From the NCBI GenBank assembly GCA_046291695.1, contig JBKBSO010000001.1, positions 186,001 through 250,000 on the forward strand: 64,000 nt of DNA, read 5' to 3'. This stretch comes from PNNG01 sp046291695. Lineage in GTDB: Bacteria > Bacteroidota > Bacteroidia > UBA7662. Made by a program: the position numbers and the translations under genes. The notes below the pieces were generated by a model that made no database searches, was not told the DNA's origin, and saw only the letters and a list, made by a program, of their open reading frames with translations. Shown piece after piece: positions 8,688 through 17,813 of this stretch; position 1 is the first letter of the stretch; each line of letters opens with the position of its first letter.

Positions 8688-9380
8688 TTATTTTTTTGTT
8701 TTTTGCTGCTGTTCAGCTGCATATTCACGATTCAAATCGTCGATCACACGTTTGGTTATGTCGTGCATTTTATCGCCATATACCACATTGCTGCCATAGT
8801 GGTACGAGAGCACATAATCGTAGCCCTCTTGTTTACTTAAGCGTTTGAAATAGTCCTGCACCTTATTACGGAGCAATTTATCGAGCTTATCTTCCTCCTC
8901 TCCTAACTCCCGTGCCAAATTCTCACGCAGCATCATCACGTTCTGCTGTTTTTTCATGAGGGTTTGCTCGGTCATTGCCAATTGCTCTTGACTCATAGAA
9001 GGTGCCTTTTGCTGGGCTTCCATATACTCCTTTTCCAGTTTACGGGCTTCGGCCTCAAGTTCTTGCTCCGACCGCATGGCTTTTGCCTCCATTTCGGAGC
9101 GGATTTTTTTGTAGTAATCGTACTTCTTAATGATTACATCCGCATCGATGTATACGATGCGTAAGGGCGCACCCGCTGGTCGAAAGCTGATCTCCCCTTC
9201 TTCCTCTTCCCCTTCGGCGCTTTCGCTTGGGCTGTCAAAATCTTCCTGTGCTATTTCGCGATTATCGGCTTGTTTATCAGCGATTTGACTTGGCTTTCCT
9301 GAACTAAAATGTAGGATGTAAAGCACGATTACGGCCAGGCTGAGTACAGCCAGTACCAAGTTGTTGGTTTTGTTTGTCAT
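8688..9380 (-). CDS. OmpH/Skp-family protein, membrane-anchored
   Basis: A 230-residue protein with an N-terminal membrane anchor or uncleaved signal (residues ~8-27, LVLAVLSLAVIVLYILHF), an acidic linker (EGEEEEGE) and an OmpH/Skp-like region: the strand RIVYIDADVIIKKYDYYKK at ~75-93, then long coiled-coil helices and a closing strand YDYVLSYHYGSNVVY. Skp-type proteins are periplasmic chaperones for outer-membrane proteins; family members in Bacteroidota often come in several copies, and whether this one has chaperone activity is inferred. It starts 3 bases after pccB and is co-transcribed with it; a hairpin terminator follows. Confidence 0.85.
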   Translation of the reverse strand: MTNKTNNLVLAVLSLAVIVLYILHFSSGKPSQIADKQADNREIAQEDFDSPSESAEGEEEEGEISFRPAGAPLRIVYIDADVIIKKYDYYKKIRSEMEAKAMRSEQELEAEARKLEKEYMEAQQKAPSMSQEQLAMTEQTLMKKQQNVMMLRENLARELGEEEDKLDKLLRNKVQDYFKRLSKQEGYDYVLSYHYGSNVVYGDKMHDITKRVIDDLNREYAAEQQQKTKK

Positions 9381-9383
9381 GAC

Positions 9384-10925
9384 TTAAAGCGGAATATTAC
9401 CGTGTTTTTTTCGCGGCAGTGTTACCGCTTTGTTTTGGATCATTTGGTAAGCCCTGATGAGTTTCATCCGGGTGTCTTCGGGCCGAATTACTTCATCAAC
9501 AAAACCACGGGCGGCCGCTTTGTATGGGTTTGCAAACATTTCGGTGTACTCGTCTACCTTCAGCTGCAATTTGGCTTCAGGATCGTCGGCTTTAGCGATC
9601 TCGTTTTTAAAGATGATTTCTGTAGCTCCTTTCGGGCCCATAACCGCAATTTCGGCCGTAGGCCAGGCGTAGTTCATATCGGCGCCGATATGCTTACTGT
9701 TCATTACATCGTAAGCGCCACCATAGGCTTTTCGGGTAATTACGGTGATGCGCGGCACAGTCGCCTCACTAAAGGCATACAGCAATTTGGCGCCATTGGT
9801 AATGATGCCATTCCATTCTTGGTCGGTACCTGGCAAAAAGCCTGGAACATCTTCCAATACGAGCAAAGGAATGTTGAATGAGTCGCAGAAGCGCACAAAT
9901 CGGGCTGCTTTTTTGGAAGCATTGATGTCGAGTACTCCGGCAAGAGATGCGGGTTGATTGGCTACAATGCCCAAACTCCGCCCTGCTAAGCGGGCAAAAC
10001 CCACCACAATATTTTCGGCAAAATCCTGCTGAACTTCCATAAAGCTGCCGGCATCCATGAGTTCTTCAATCACCTCGCGCATATCGTAAGGCTGATTCGG
10101 ATTATCTGGCACTATCGACGCCAGCTTTGGACGCAGCTCTTCTGCAGCTTCGTAAGCGTATACAGGGGCTATTTCCTCGCAATTCTGGGGCATGTACGAC
10201 AATAACTGCTTAATGCCTTCTAAGCAGGCTACTTCATTGGCAAAGGCAAAATGCGTAACGCCCGATTTGCTGGCATGCGTATTGGCACCGCCCAGCTCTT
10301 CAGCGGTTACATCTTCGTGGGTAACGGTTTTAACCACATTCGGTCCGGTTACGAACATATAGCTCGTTTTTTCGACCATGCAGATGAAATCGGTCATGGC
10401 CGGACTGTAAACAGCACCACCAGCACATGGGCCCATGATGGCGCTGATTTGAGGCACAACACCCGAAGCCGTTACATTACGATAGAAAATATCGGCATAA
10501 CCGGCGAGCGACACCACACCTTCCTGAATACGGGCACCTCCAGAATCGTTTAATCCAACCACAGGAACACCGTTACGCATGGCCAAATCCATGATTTTGC
10601 AAATTTTTTCGGCATGGGTTTCGCTCAGCGATCCACCAAAAACGGTAAAATCTTGAGAGAATACATAAACCGGACGGCCATTGATGGTGCCATAACCGGT
10701 TACTACACCATCGCCCAGGTAAACCTCTTTGTCGAGGCCAAAATCGTGCGATCGATGTGTGACCAACATTCCTATTTCTTCAAAAGAGCCGGCATCGAGC
10801 AAGAGATCAATACGTTCACGGGCGGTTAATTTTCCTTTAGCATGCTGAGAATCAATCCGTTTTTGGCCTCCCCCTTGCCGGGCTTCTACCATTTTGGCTT
10901 CAAGTTGAGTTAGTTTGTTGTCCAT
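9384..10925 (-). CDS. pccB: Acyl-CoA (propionyl-CoA-type) carboxylase, carboxyltransferase beta subunit
   Basis: A 513-residue carboxyltransferase that moves CO2 from carboxybiotin onto an acyl-CoA, probably propionyl-CoA giving methylmalonyl-CoA. Two crotonase-like halves are visible, with the glycine-rich acyl-CoA/biotin pockets: NDSGGARIQEG and MGPCAGGAVYSPA in the N-terminal half, PGFLPGTDQEWNG and AYGGAYDVM in the C-terminal half. Length matches PccB (~510). The start at 10925 (MDNKLTQLEAKM) is backed by AAGGA 4 bases upstream; the open frame continues to 11456 but overlaps paaN and shows no family sequence. The biotin-carrying alpha subunit is not in the window. Substrate choice among propionyl-, acetyl- and methylcrotonyl-CoA cannot be proved here. 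Confidence 0.93.
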   Translation of the reverse strand: MDNKLTQLEAKMVEARQGGGQKRIDSQHAKGKLTARERIDLLLDAGSFEEIGMLVTHRSHDFGLDKEVYLGDGVVTGYGTINGRPVYVFSQDFTVFGGSLSETHAEKICKIMDLAMRNGVPVVGLNDSGGARIQEGVVSLAGYADIFYRNVTASGVVPQISAIMGPCAGGAVYSPAMTDFICMVEKTSYMFVTGPNVVKTVTHEDVTAEELGGANTHASKSGVTHFAFANEVACLEGIKQLLSYMPQNCEEIAPVYAYEAAEELRPKLASIVPDNPNQPYDMREVIEELMDAGSFMEVQQDFAENIVVGFARLAGRSLGIVANQPASLAGVLDINASKKAARFVRFCDSFNIPLLVLEDVPGFLPGTDQEWNGIITNGAKLLYAFSEATVPRITVITRKAYGGAYDVMNSKHIGADMNYAWPTAEIAVMGPKGATEIIFKNEIAKADDPEAKLQLKVDEYTEMFANPYKAAARGFVDEVIRPEDTRMKLIRAYQMIQNKAVTLPRKKHGNIPL

Positions 10926-11018
10926 AGTTTCCTTATGAGCCACGAAGTTAAAGCAAAAGCCTGAAATGCCGATACATTCGGATTGATTGAAGCGGGTACT
11001 GCTTATCCGCTTGGCCTC

Positions 11019-11046
11019 AAACACCGAAGCGGTGTTTTTTTTACAG
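11019..11046 (+). terminator. Hairpin with T tract in the pccB-paaN divergent region
   Basis: AAACACC-GAAGC-GGTGTTT is followed by a T run. No plus-strand gene ends just upstream, so it could attenuate a long paaN leader or stop antisense transcription towards paaN. Confidence 0.5.
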
Positions 11047-11156
11047 CATGCTGCTAAGCGAAAAAGCCGGCGGTTTAGCGTAAAGATGCGAATGCCAGAA
11101 AAGGATTTAGCCGATGCCCCGATTTTCCCTATTTTAGCACCTCCAAAATATACAGC

Positions 11157-12821
11157 ATGAGCCTCTACGAAAAACATCGAGCAACAATTGAACGGGCCAT
11201 TCAGGCCAATCGCGAGCGTGTATTTTACGCCCACTACCCTGAAAACCCGAAAGCATATGGCGAAGAAGCCCCGGCTGCCGGACTGCACGCCTTTCAAACC
11301 AGCATGAATACCGACTTTTCGGAACTGCATCAACAACAGCCTATCCGCTTCGAAGGCGAAGAAGTATCGCCTTACCTGCAAACCGGACTGGGCATTCGCT
11401 ATCCTATTTTTGCCGATAAGGTGCTGGTTGCCCGGGCTAATACCGCTTTTGCGCAATGGCGCAAATTAAGCATCCAAGCACGTGCAGGCATTTTGATGGA
11501 AAGCCTTGAAGGCATGAAAAATCGCTTCTTTGAGATTGCACACGCCACACAACATACCACCGGACAATCGTTTATGATGTCGTTTCAGGCAAGCGGACCG
11601 CATGCCGCCGATCGTGCCCTCGAGGCCCTTGCCATGGGATACGAAGAACTTACCCGTTTTCCGTCGGAAGCCATTTGGGACAAGCCTATGGGCAAATTTA
11701 GCGTGACCCTGCGTAAAACCTGGAAGGCCGTGCCTAAAGGCATTTCGTTGGTGATTGGCTGCTCTACCTTCCCTACTTGGAATACTGTTCCGGGTATGTA
11801 CGCTAGTCTCATCACCGGCAATCCGGTTATTGTAAAGCCGCATCCAAAGGCTGTTTTGCCAATTGCCATTGTGGTGGCGGAATTGCAAAAGGTTTTGGTA
11901 GCGCAAGGCGTCGATCCTAATGTGTGCCAATTGGCCGTTGATAGCACCAAATTCCCGCTGGCCAAAGAATTTGTAAATCACCCAGATATCAAGCTTATTG
12001 ATTATACAGGCAACAGTGTGTTTGGCAATTGGCTCGAAGCCCAACAGATTTTGGGTAAAGAAGTCTTTACCGAAAAAGCCGGTGTAAATCCAGTGGTTAT
12101 TGATTCTGCCGAAAACCTCAAGGCCATGGCCGATAACCTGGCGTTCTCATTGAGCCTTTACGCGGGTCAAATGTGTACCGCGCCTCAGAATTTGTTCATA
12201 CCAGCAGGAGGTATTCAAACCGCTGAAGGTCATAAGACTTATAAAGAAGTAGTTGAAGCTTTAGTTACAGCCATTAAAGGCATTGCTGAGCACCCAAAAA
12301 TGGGGCCTGGTGTATTGGCTGCCCTGCAAAACGATGCCACAGCCGATCGTGTAAAGAGTATAGCCCGTAGTGGTTGCAAGGTCTTGGTTGACTCCCATGC
12401 TGTGCAGAACGAGGAGTTTAACGAAGCACGCACCGCCTCTCCCCTTTTGCTCGAAGTAGAAGCGAAAGATAAAGCCACCTACGAAAAGGAGTTGTTTGGC
12501 CCTATTGTTATGATCATTAAAACTGCTAATACCGAAGAATCGCTCAAATTGGCGATAGAGCTTACTGCTGCTCATGGCGCCATTTCATGTGGGGTATATT
12601 GCACGGATGCTGCCTCTTGCGAAGCCATTGCTGACAGCTTTGCCGAAGTTTTTGTGCCGGTTTCGTTTAATCTCACCGGGCCGATTTACCTGAATCAGCA
12701 TGCCGCCTTTTCCGATTTCCACGTAACAGGGGGTAATGCCGCCGGTAATGCCAGCTTTACCGATCCAAATTATGTGAATCGTCGCTTTGTATGGGTAGGA
12801 CAGCGTTACCCAGTAGGCTAG
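11157..12821 (+). CDS. paaN: PaaN-type aldehyde dehydrogenase (phenylacetate degradation)
   Basis: A 554-residue aldehyde dehydrogenase-fold protein matching the PaaN family, which oxidises the semialdehyde formed after ring opening in phenylacetyl-CoA degradation. Visible features: the NAD-binding/catalytic-fold stretch VIVKPHPKAVLP around 225-236, the Glu in FTEKAGVNPVV near 307, and the catalytic Cys in AGQMCTAPQN near 340. The N-terminal ~130 residues and the NLTGPIYLNQHAAFSDFHVTGG end, here as NLTGPIY and DFHVTGGN, are typical of PaaN rather than ordinary ALDH. Other paa genes (paaABCD, paaK, paaG) are not in the window, so the pathway must be encoded elsewhere if complete. An intrinsic terminator follows. 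Confidence 0.88.
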   Translation: MSLYEKHRATIERAIQANRERVFYAHYPENPKAYGEEAPAAGLHAFQTSMNTDFSELHQQQPIRFEGEEVSPYLQTGLGIRYPIFADKVLVARANTAFAQWRKLSIQARAGILMESLEGMKNRFFEIAHATQHTTGQSFMMSFQASGPHAADRALEALAMGYEELTRFPSEAIWDKPMGKFSVTLRKTWKAVPKGISLVIGCSTFPTWNTVPGMYASLITGNPVIVKPHPKAVLPIAIVVAELQKVLVAQGVDPNVCQLAVDSTKFPLAKEFVNHPDIKLIDYTGNSVFGNWLEAQQILGKEVFTEKAGVNPVVIDSAENLKAMADNLAFSLSLYAGQMCTAPQNLFIPAGGIQTAEGHKTYKEVVEALVTAIKGIAEHPKMGPGVLAALQNDATADRVKSIARSGCKVLVDSHAVQNEEFNEARTASPLLLEVEAKDKATYEKELFGPIVMIIKTANTEESLKLAIELTAAHGAISCGVYCTDAASCEAIADSFAEVFVPVSFNLTGPIYLNQHAAFSDFHVTGGNAAGNASFTDPNYVNRRFVWVGQRYPVG

Positions 12822-12847
12822 AACCTTTTTATTTGTCGAATTCAAAG

Positions 12848-12876
12848 GCCTCGCTCCACAGCGGGGCTTTTGTTTT
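12848..12876 (+). terminator. Rho-independent terminator after paaN
   Basis: An 8-bp stem (GCCTCGCT / AGCGGGGC, with one G-T pair) and a CCAC loop are followed by TTTTGTTTTT. It starts 27 bases after the paaN stop. Confidence 0.8.
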
Positions 12877-12921
12877 TCAGGCTTGTTTAGCGCTTGGCAA
12901 ACTTCTTTAGGCCGATAACGT

Positions 12922-12929
12922 TATCTTTG
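12922..12929 (+). promoter_or_regulatory. Candidate -7 promoter element of the PaaE-like reductase
   Basis: TATCTTTG fits TAnnTTTG and lies 19 bases before the start codon. A -33 element is not clear. Confidence 0.4.
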
Positions 12930-12948
12930 CGCCAGATTTAAAATAAAT

Positions 12949-14022
12949 ATGCAGACCATTAAGCTAGCCGTACAAAGCATCATCAGAGAGACGCCCGATG
13001 CCATTGCCATTTATTTCAGAGACGATAAAACTGAAATTAGCCACTTTTGGCCTGGTCAGTTTTTAACCCTCGTTCTTCAGGTTGATGGCAAATCGGTACG
13101 CCGTTCTTATTCGATTTGTACTGCCCCTTCGGCCCTGCCCATGATTGGCATTTGCGTAAAGCGGGTTGAAGGCGGGTTGGTGTCGAACCATTTGCTCGAC
13201 AACCTAAAAGAAGGTGATGTACTTGAAGTATTAGAGCCTTACGGCAGCTTTACTATGAACTACAAAATGCCACAATTGCCTACCCTGGTATTGATTGGGG
13301 CTGGTAGTGGCATTACCCCGCTGATGTCGATTTTAAAAAGTGCACTCGATCGTCAAAATCCGGCCAAGGTGCATTTGTTCTACGGCAACCGCAACGAAAA
13401 CAGCATTATCTTTAAAGAGCAGCTCCAAAAATTGGAAGCCAAATATGCCGGTAATCTGGAGGTAACCCATTTGTTAAGTCGTGCCGGTGAAGGATATACT
13501 GGCATCAGAAGCCGGATTGAAGGCAAGATTATGCAGGCCTTATGTAACGAAAAGGGATTATTTGCCGACGAAACAGCAAACTTTTATGTTTGCGGACCAG
13601 ATGGCATGATGCACGATGTGTTGAATTTGCTCGAAAGCCAGCAGATTCCTAAAGAACGTATTCACAAAGAAAGTTTCTTTTTGGCACACAAGGCCGAGCC
13701 AGATGCAAATCTAAGTCCCGAAATTGCCGAAGAAATCAGCCATAGCCACAAGGTGCGATTGAAGCTTGATGGCACTGTGCATGAACTTGAAGTTGAGCCC
13801 GGTAAATACATATTGGAAACCGCCCTCGAAGCAGGACTCGACCTCCCCTACGCTTGTACCATGGGTGTTTGTGGCATGTGCCGTGCCGTGAAGGTGGAAG
13901 GCGAAATGCTCATTGAAGAGCAGGAAGCCATTTCTGAATCGGAAATTGAAGAAGGTGCTTGCCTCACTTGCGTAGGCAAACCCCTCAGCCAGAACCTCTT
14001 TATCGATTACGACGCACGTTAA
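12949..14022 (+). CDS. paaE: PaaE-type NAD(P)H-dependent flavin/2Fe-2S reductase
   Basis: A 357-residue electron-transfer protein with three domains: an FAD-binding barrel (RRSYSICTAP near 54-63), an NAD(P)-binding ferredoxin reductase domain (LIGAGSGITPLMSIL near 114-128; YVCGPDGMM near 212-220), and a C-terminal plant-type ferredoxin with the 2Fe-2S ligands CTMGVCGMC and a distal Cys in CLTCVGK. This order matches PaaE, which feeds electrons to the PaaABC phenylacetyl-CoA epoxidase. The adjacent paaN supports that role, but the two genes are separated by a terminator and the oxygenase subunits are absent, so a different oxygenase partner is possible. Confidence 0.82.
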   Translation: MQTIKLAVQSIIRETPDAIAIYFRDDKTEISHFWPGQFLTLVLQVDGKSVRRSYSICTAPSALPMIGICVKRVEGGLVSNHLLDNLKEGDVLEVLEPYGSFTMNYKMPQLPTLVLIGAGSGITPLMSILKSALDRQNPAKVHLFYGNRNENSIIFKEQLQKLEAKYAGNLEVTHLLSRAGEGYTGIRSRIEGKIMQALCNEKGLFADETANFYVCGPDGMMHDVLNLLESQQIPKERIHKESFFLAHKAEPDANLSPEIAEEISHSHKVRLKLDGTVHELEVEPGKYILETALEAGLDLPYACTMGVCGMCRAVKVEGEMLIEEQEAISESEIEEGACLTCVGKPLSQNLFIDYDAR

Positions 14023-14040
14023 GCGACAGCTATCTGCCCG

Positions 14041-15180
14041 CTACAAGCGCGACTTAAAGTCGTCGTATCCAAACGACTTGAGGTGCTCGTAATGGCCTTC
14101 CTTTTTCCAAATGCCCATATGTGGCAAATTGATGCCGTTAAAAGTGGTTGTTTTAACCATGGTATAGTGCATCATATCGTCGAATACCACCTTATCGTTG
14201 GCTTGTAATGGCTTGTCAAAAGAATAATCACCTACAAAATCTCCGGCCAAACAGGTTTGTCCTCCAAACCGATAAGTCGGCTTATTGGCCACAGGCTCTG
14301 TTGCTCCAAGTATTTTGGGTTTATACGGCATTTCAATGACATCGGGCATATGGGCCGATATGCTGCAATCGAGTATGGCCACTTGTATGCCCTTTGAGTT
14401 TACGATATCGAGCACAGTGCTGATCAAATAGCCGGTTTGCCAGGCAACGGCAGAGCCTGGTTCCAGGATGATTTCCAGATGCGGATGCCTTGCTTTAAAG
14501 CCTTTCAATAAGCCTATGAGGTGCTCAATATCATAGTCTTCGCGGGTCATGAGGTGGCCACCGCCCAAATTCAGCAATTCAATTTGCTGCAATTGTTTGC
14601 CGTAGAGCCTTTCGATATTCAGCAAAGTTTGTTCGAGTGCGTACGAATCGCTTTCACACAAATTGTGGCTATGCAAAAAGCTGATGCCTTTGGGTAGTTG
14701 CTCGGGCATATCCTCTACCCTTATCCCCAAACGCGATCCGGGAATGCAGGGGTTATACAAATCGACGGTAACGGTGGAATATTCAGGATTTATGCGCAGC
14801 CCGGCTTTGGCATTGGGGCGTGTTGCAAACAATCGGTCTTTAAATTTTTGGTATTGGGCAATGCTGTTGAAGGAAAAATGGCCAGCATACTGCATCATTT
14901 CGTCGAACTCGTCATCGCGATAAGCGGGACTGTAAACATGGGTTTCTCCCCCAAATTCTTCGTAACCCAGCCGGGCTTCATGTAAGGAACTGCTGGTGCT
15001 CCCCGGCAAATATTCACGGATCAGTGGAAAGCAGGCGTACATCGAAAAGCCTTTTAATGCCAGGATGATTTTAATGCCGGCTTCCTCTTGTACCCGTTTG
15101 AGCAGTTGGAGATTGCGTATGAGCTTGGCTTCGTCCATCAAAAACAAAGGCGATGGCAGTTGATTCAAAGGAATGTTCAT
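14041..15180 (-). CDS. nspC: Carboxynorspermidine/carboxyspermidine decarboxylase
   Basis: A 379-residue PLP enzyme of the alanine-racemase-fold decarboxylases, catalysing the last step of norspermidine or spermidine synthesis through the carboxy-intermediate route. The PLP lysine is K43 in LALKGFSMYA; other signatures are STSSSLHEARLG, LLNLGGGHLMTREDYD and a C-terminal FGGQTCLAGDFVGDY, the CLAGD block carrying the substrate-site residues of the NspC group. Length is as expected. The ATG at 15180 gives the conventional N-terminus; an ATG at 15198 adds six residues. Its usual partner, carboxyspermidine dehydrogenase, is not in the window. It is convergent with the PaaE-like gene. Confidence 0.93.
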   Translation of the reverse strand: MNIPLNQLPSPLFLMDEAKLIRNLQLLKRVQEEAGIKIILALKGFSMYACFPLIREYLPGSTSSSLHEARLGYEEFGGETHVYSPAYRDDEFDEMMQYAGHFSFNSIAQYQKFKDRLFATRPNAKAGLRINPEYSTVTVDLYNPCIPGSRLGIRVEDMPEQLPKGISFLHSHNLCESDSYALEQTLLNIERLYGKQLQQIELLNLGGGHLMTREDYDIEHLIGLLKGFKARHPHLEIILEPGSAVAWQTGYLISTVLDIVNSKGIQVAILDCSISAHMPDVIEMPYKPKILGATEPVANKPTYRFGGQTCLAGDFVGDYSFDKPLQANDKVVFDDMMHYTMVKTTTFNGINLPHMGIWKKEGHYEHLKSFGYDDFKSRL

Positions 15181-15368
15181 GGCTACAAAGTTCAGCATTG
15201 AAAAGCAGATTAAACAATCCTGATATAGATTTCACTACAGATTCCATGGTTCAATCATGTTAAAAGCCCTGATATTTTGTTAAAACCATGCATTTGGTCA
15301 TGATAAATTAACATACGCGTGTATATTTCTAAATGACCTGCTATATTCGCTACTCTAAAATCTGCTTT

Positions 15369-17303
15369 ATGAAAAGAAATTTACTCACATTAAGCTTAGC
15401 CATTGTCAGCAGTCTCATGTTAGCCATGAGCGCCAATGGTCAATCGGTGCAAGTTGGCACCAATCAGTTTGCAAGCAATTTTACAGCGCCCTCTCAAAAT
15501 GATTTTGGCCCTGTAAGAACTCGTGGAAATGGCCCATCTGCAGCCAGATATGCATTTATTTATCCTTCTAGCTTGCTTTTAGGCATACCCAATAACGCCA
15601 GTATCAGCAGTTTGGAATTTAGTCGAGGTGGATCTGTAGGTGGAGTAGCCAGTTCACTTACACCTATCCAAGGCACTCCAAATATGAAGATTTATTTACG
15701 GAATGTAACCATGAATGACTATGGTCCTGGAAGCATAAACTGGGTAAGTCGCGCTAACGCTGCACATTTGGTTTATGATGGTAATCCTGCCGCCTTTATG
15801 GATTCTACCAATGGTTTTAAAAGGTTTGATCTTGATACTGCATTTACTTACCAAGCTGGATCAAACATAGAAATGTTGATAGAATATACGCAATCGGTTG
15901 GGCAATTGGGTGATATTCGGTGGTTCTACAATAGCGATGGTGCCGTACCTCAATATTTGCCGAATTCAACTAAAACGATTCTTTTAGACTCAGCTGCTTT
16001 TCCCAACGACAGTACGGTAAACAGCAATACGCGAAAGCCTGCTGTTCGTTTTAATTTCCCATCCCCCATTAACGTGGCCGCCAGAGCAAATTTAGGGCAG
16101 CAGTTTGGTAATTTGGAGGATGAGATTTTCCCCACCTTAATCGTATCTAATACCGGTTTACAACAAGCAGTAAATATTACTGCCACAGTAAATGGACCTG
16201 GTGGTTACATTTCAACCCGTCAAATCGCCAATTTAGATCGCGACTCGAATATTGTTGTCGTTTTCGACAGTATTATCCCAACTTCACCAAGTATGGGAAA
16301 TCTCACCTACTTCGTAAGCGCACCTAATGATGGCTTTTCTGGTGATGATACGTTATTAGTGGACTTTATCATTCAAGACCCCAATGCTACTTCAGGTGTT
16401 TTCTACAATGGCCCTTTCGTTACCAATCCGGGAGCTGGTTCGAACAGTTCTGATTTGAGTGTTTTGAGTCCTCCACTCAGCTTATTTGGCTCTAATGTGA
16501 ACAACGGCAATTTTGCCATGGTTGAAGACTTTATTCTTCCAGGCACTTCTAACTACACCATCGATGAAGTAGGCTTTTGGGGTTACCAAACCGGTTCTAC
16601 AACTTTGCCAACATTCCTTGGAGTATATGTATCTATTTGGGAAGGCGATCCAAACAAAGGTGCAACCTTGTTATTTGGTGATCAAATAGAAAATATTTTG
16701 GATGATTTATTCTTCTCAAATGCTTACAGGGTATCGGCCTCTGCTTTGACCGATGAAACGCGCCCACTGATGAAGGTTACAGGTAAGTTCTTTACACCTG
16801 TCGTATTACAAGGCGGCAATCGCTATTTCATTGAATGGAGTCTTTCAGGACAATTAGCTTCTGGTCCATGGCAAACGCCAATTACCATTCCTAATATGTT
16901 AGTAACCGGCAATGCACAGCAGCGTACCTCTGCAGGTTATCAGCCATTCACTTCTGGCACCGATTTCGATTATCCGCAAGGTGCTCCTTTTGAAATCAAG
17001 TATACATTAAATACTACTAGTGTTGAAGAAGGCGATGGCTTGTCGGCCCGCATTAGCCAGATTTACCCTAACCCTGCTGCTGATGTAGCACGTTTGAACA
17101 TCGAATTGCTAAAAGCAGAGCAGCTCGTATTCGAAATTTACGACATTACCGGAAAGCGTGTAGTTCGTGAAGATGCAGGCATGCAAGAAGCTGGTCGTCA
17201 TCTGTTCGATTTGCCTGTAGCTGGCTTACAGTCTGGCAATTATATGGTTAAAATCATCAGCGGTGGCACCATGGCTACCCGCAAGTTGCAGTTGGTGAAA
17301 TAA
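15369..17303 (+). CDS. Secreted protein with T9SS C-terminal sorting domain
   Basis: A 644-residue protein with a signal peptide (start ATG at 15369, MKRNLLTLSLAIVSS, cleavage near ANGQ) and a C-terminal type A T9SS sorting domain (IYPNPAADVARLNIE at ~565, then GNYMVKIISGG and a basic end). Between them are beta-rich segments without an obvious catalytic motif: an N-terminal jelly-roll-like half and a region around 260-345 with the look of a CARDB/Ig-like repeat (NTGLQQAVNITATVNGPGGY, given as NTGLQQAV). It is probably a cell-surface or released adhesin-like or structural protein; the function is not recognisable. It is transcribed alone and ends in a strong terminator. Confidence 0.85.
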   Translation: MKRNLLTLSLAIVSSLMLAMSANGQSVQVGTNQFASNFTAPSQNDFGPVRTRGNGPSAARYAFIYPSSLLLGIPNNASISSLEFSRGGSVGGVASSLTPIQGTPNMKIYLRNVTMNDYGPGSINWVSRANAAHLVYDGNPAAFMDSTNGFKRFDLDTAFTYQAGSNIEMLIEYTQSVGQLGDIRWFYNSDGAVPQYLPNSTKTILLDSAAFPNDSTVNSNTRKPAVRFNFPSPINVAARANLGQQFGNLEDEIFPTLIVSNTGLQQAVNITATVNGPGGYISTRQIANLDRDSNIVVVFDSIIPTSPSMGNLTYFVSAPNDGFSGDDTLLVDFIIQDPNATSGVFYNGPFVTNPGAGSNSSDLSVLSPPLSLFGSNVNNGNFAMVEDFILPGTSNYTIDEVGFWGYQTGSTTLPTFLGVYVSIWEGDPNKGATLLFGDQIENILDDLFFSNAYRVSASALTDETRPLMKVTGKFFTPVVLQGGNRYFIEWSLSGQLASGPWQTPITIPNMLVTGNAQQRTSAGYQPFTSGTDFDYPQGAPFEIKYTLNTTSVEEGDGLSARISQIYPNPAADVARLNIELLKAEQLVFEIYDITGKRVVREDAGMQEAGRHLFDLPVAGLQSGNYMVKIISGGTMATRKLQLVK

Positions 17304-17315
17304 GCCAACAGCTTT

Positions 17316-17356
17316 AAAAAAAGCCCCGTCTGCTTCGGTAGTCGGGGCTTTTTTAT
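17316..17356 (+). terminator. Rho-independent terminator after the T9SS cargo gene
   Basis: A-rich flank, GCCCCG stem closing on CGGGGC, an inner CTGC/GTAG extension over a TTCG loop, then seven T. The symmetrical A and T tracts would allow action on both strands. Confidence 0.9.
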
Positions 17357-17613
17357 TTGAAGATTCAATGTCGTTATTTAAACACTAAACGTTGTAAGCA
17401 TCGTAAGCTCAATTTTTTACCACATATTACGCAGATTTTAGTACTCCCCAATCTTTAGACCACCAGTACTTCTAAATAAGTTGATTTACGCTGCATGAGC
17501 AAGTTATATTTCTCTTGGTTTTTTGCGATCAATACCTTGATGATTTCTGCGGTTGTTGTACCTATCCATGAACACGTCTATTCCGTTGTAAAGCTCCAGC
17601 CCATAGCTGGTAG

Positions 17614-17813
17614 GGTGCAGATGCCTTTACCAACGATATGGAGCTTTTGGCCTGCGCCATGGAATGCTTTTCGAAACGCCTGAACAACTCGCTAAAATTC
17701 ATTCTGAAATTTATCTTTCGTTGGCTCGCTTGCTCAATCAATACCACCAAAACATAGAAATTAAAAGTCCATTGCTTAGGAAAGGATTCAGGTTAAAAGC
17801 ATATCGTTTGTAG
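17614..17813 (+). pseudogene. Decayed remnant resembling the C-terminus of an M90 (MtfA-like) zinc peptidase
   Basis: Reading from 17620 gives DAFTNDMELLACAMECF; after a one-base shift near 17667-17670 the next frame continues FETPEQLAKIHSEIYLSLAR and ends at TAG 17811. Adding one T to the T4 run would join the two as one helix-rich segment. This resembles the end of MtfA-type peptidases, where a (T/A)N..EFFA...E.FFE.P stretch follows the HExxH helix. An in-frame TAG precedes it at 17611, and upstream I find no intact catalytic domain (only a doubtful HEHVY at about 17568). This is therefore a fragment and not a working gene. The family call rests on my recollection of the motif and is tentative. 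Confidence 0.35.

Noticed and set aside
10926..11456. Long N-terminal extension of the pccB open frame
   Set aside because: It overlaps the start of paaN, shows no carboxylase sequence, and the ATG at 10925 has a good ribosome binding site and family N-terminus.
11466..12044. A 192-codon antisense ORF in paaN
   Set aside because: It runs opposite a well-supported gene and has no protein-like features.
17568..17582. HEHVY as a zinc-peptidase HExxH motif
   Set aside because: The second His is Tyr and the distance to the C-terminal segment is too short; probably chance or heavily decayed.
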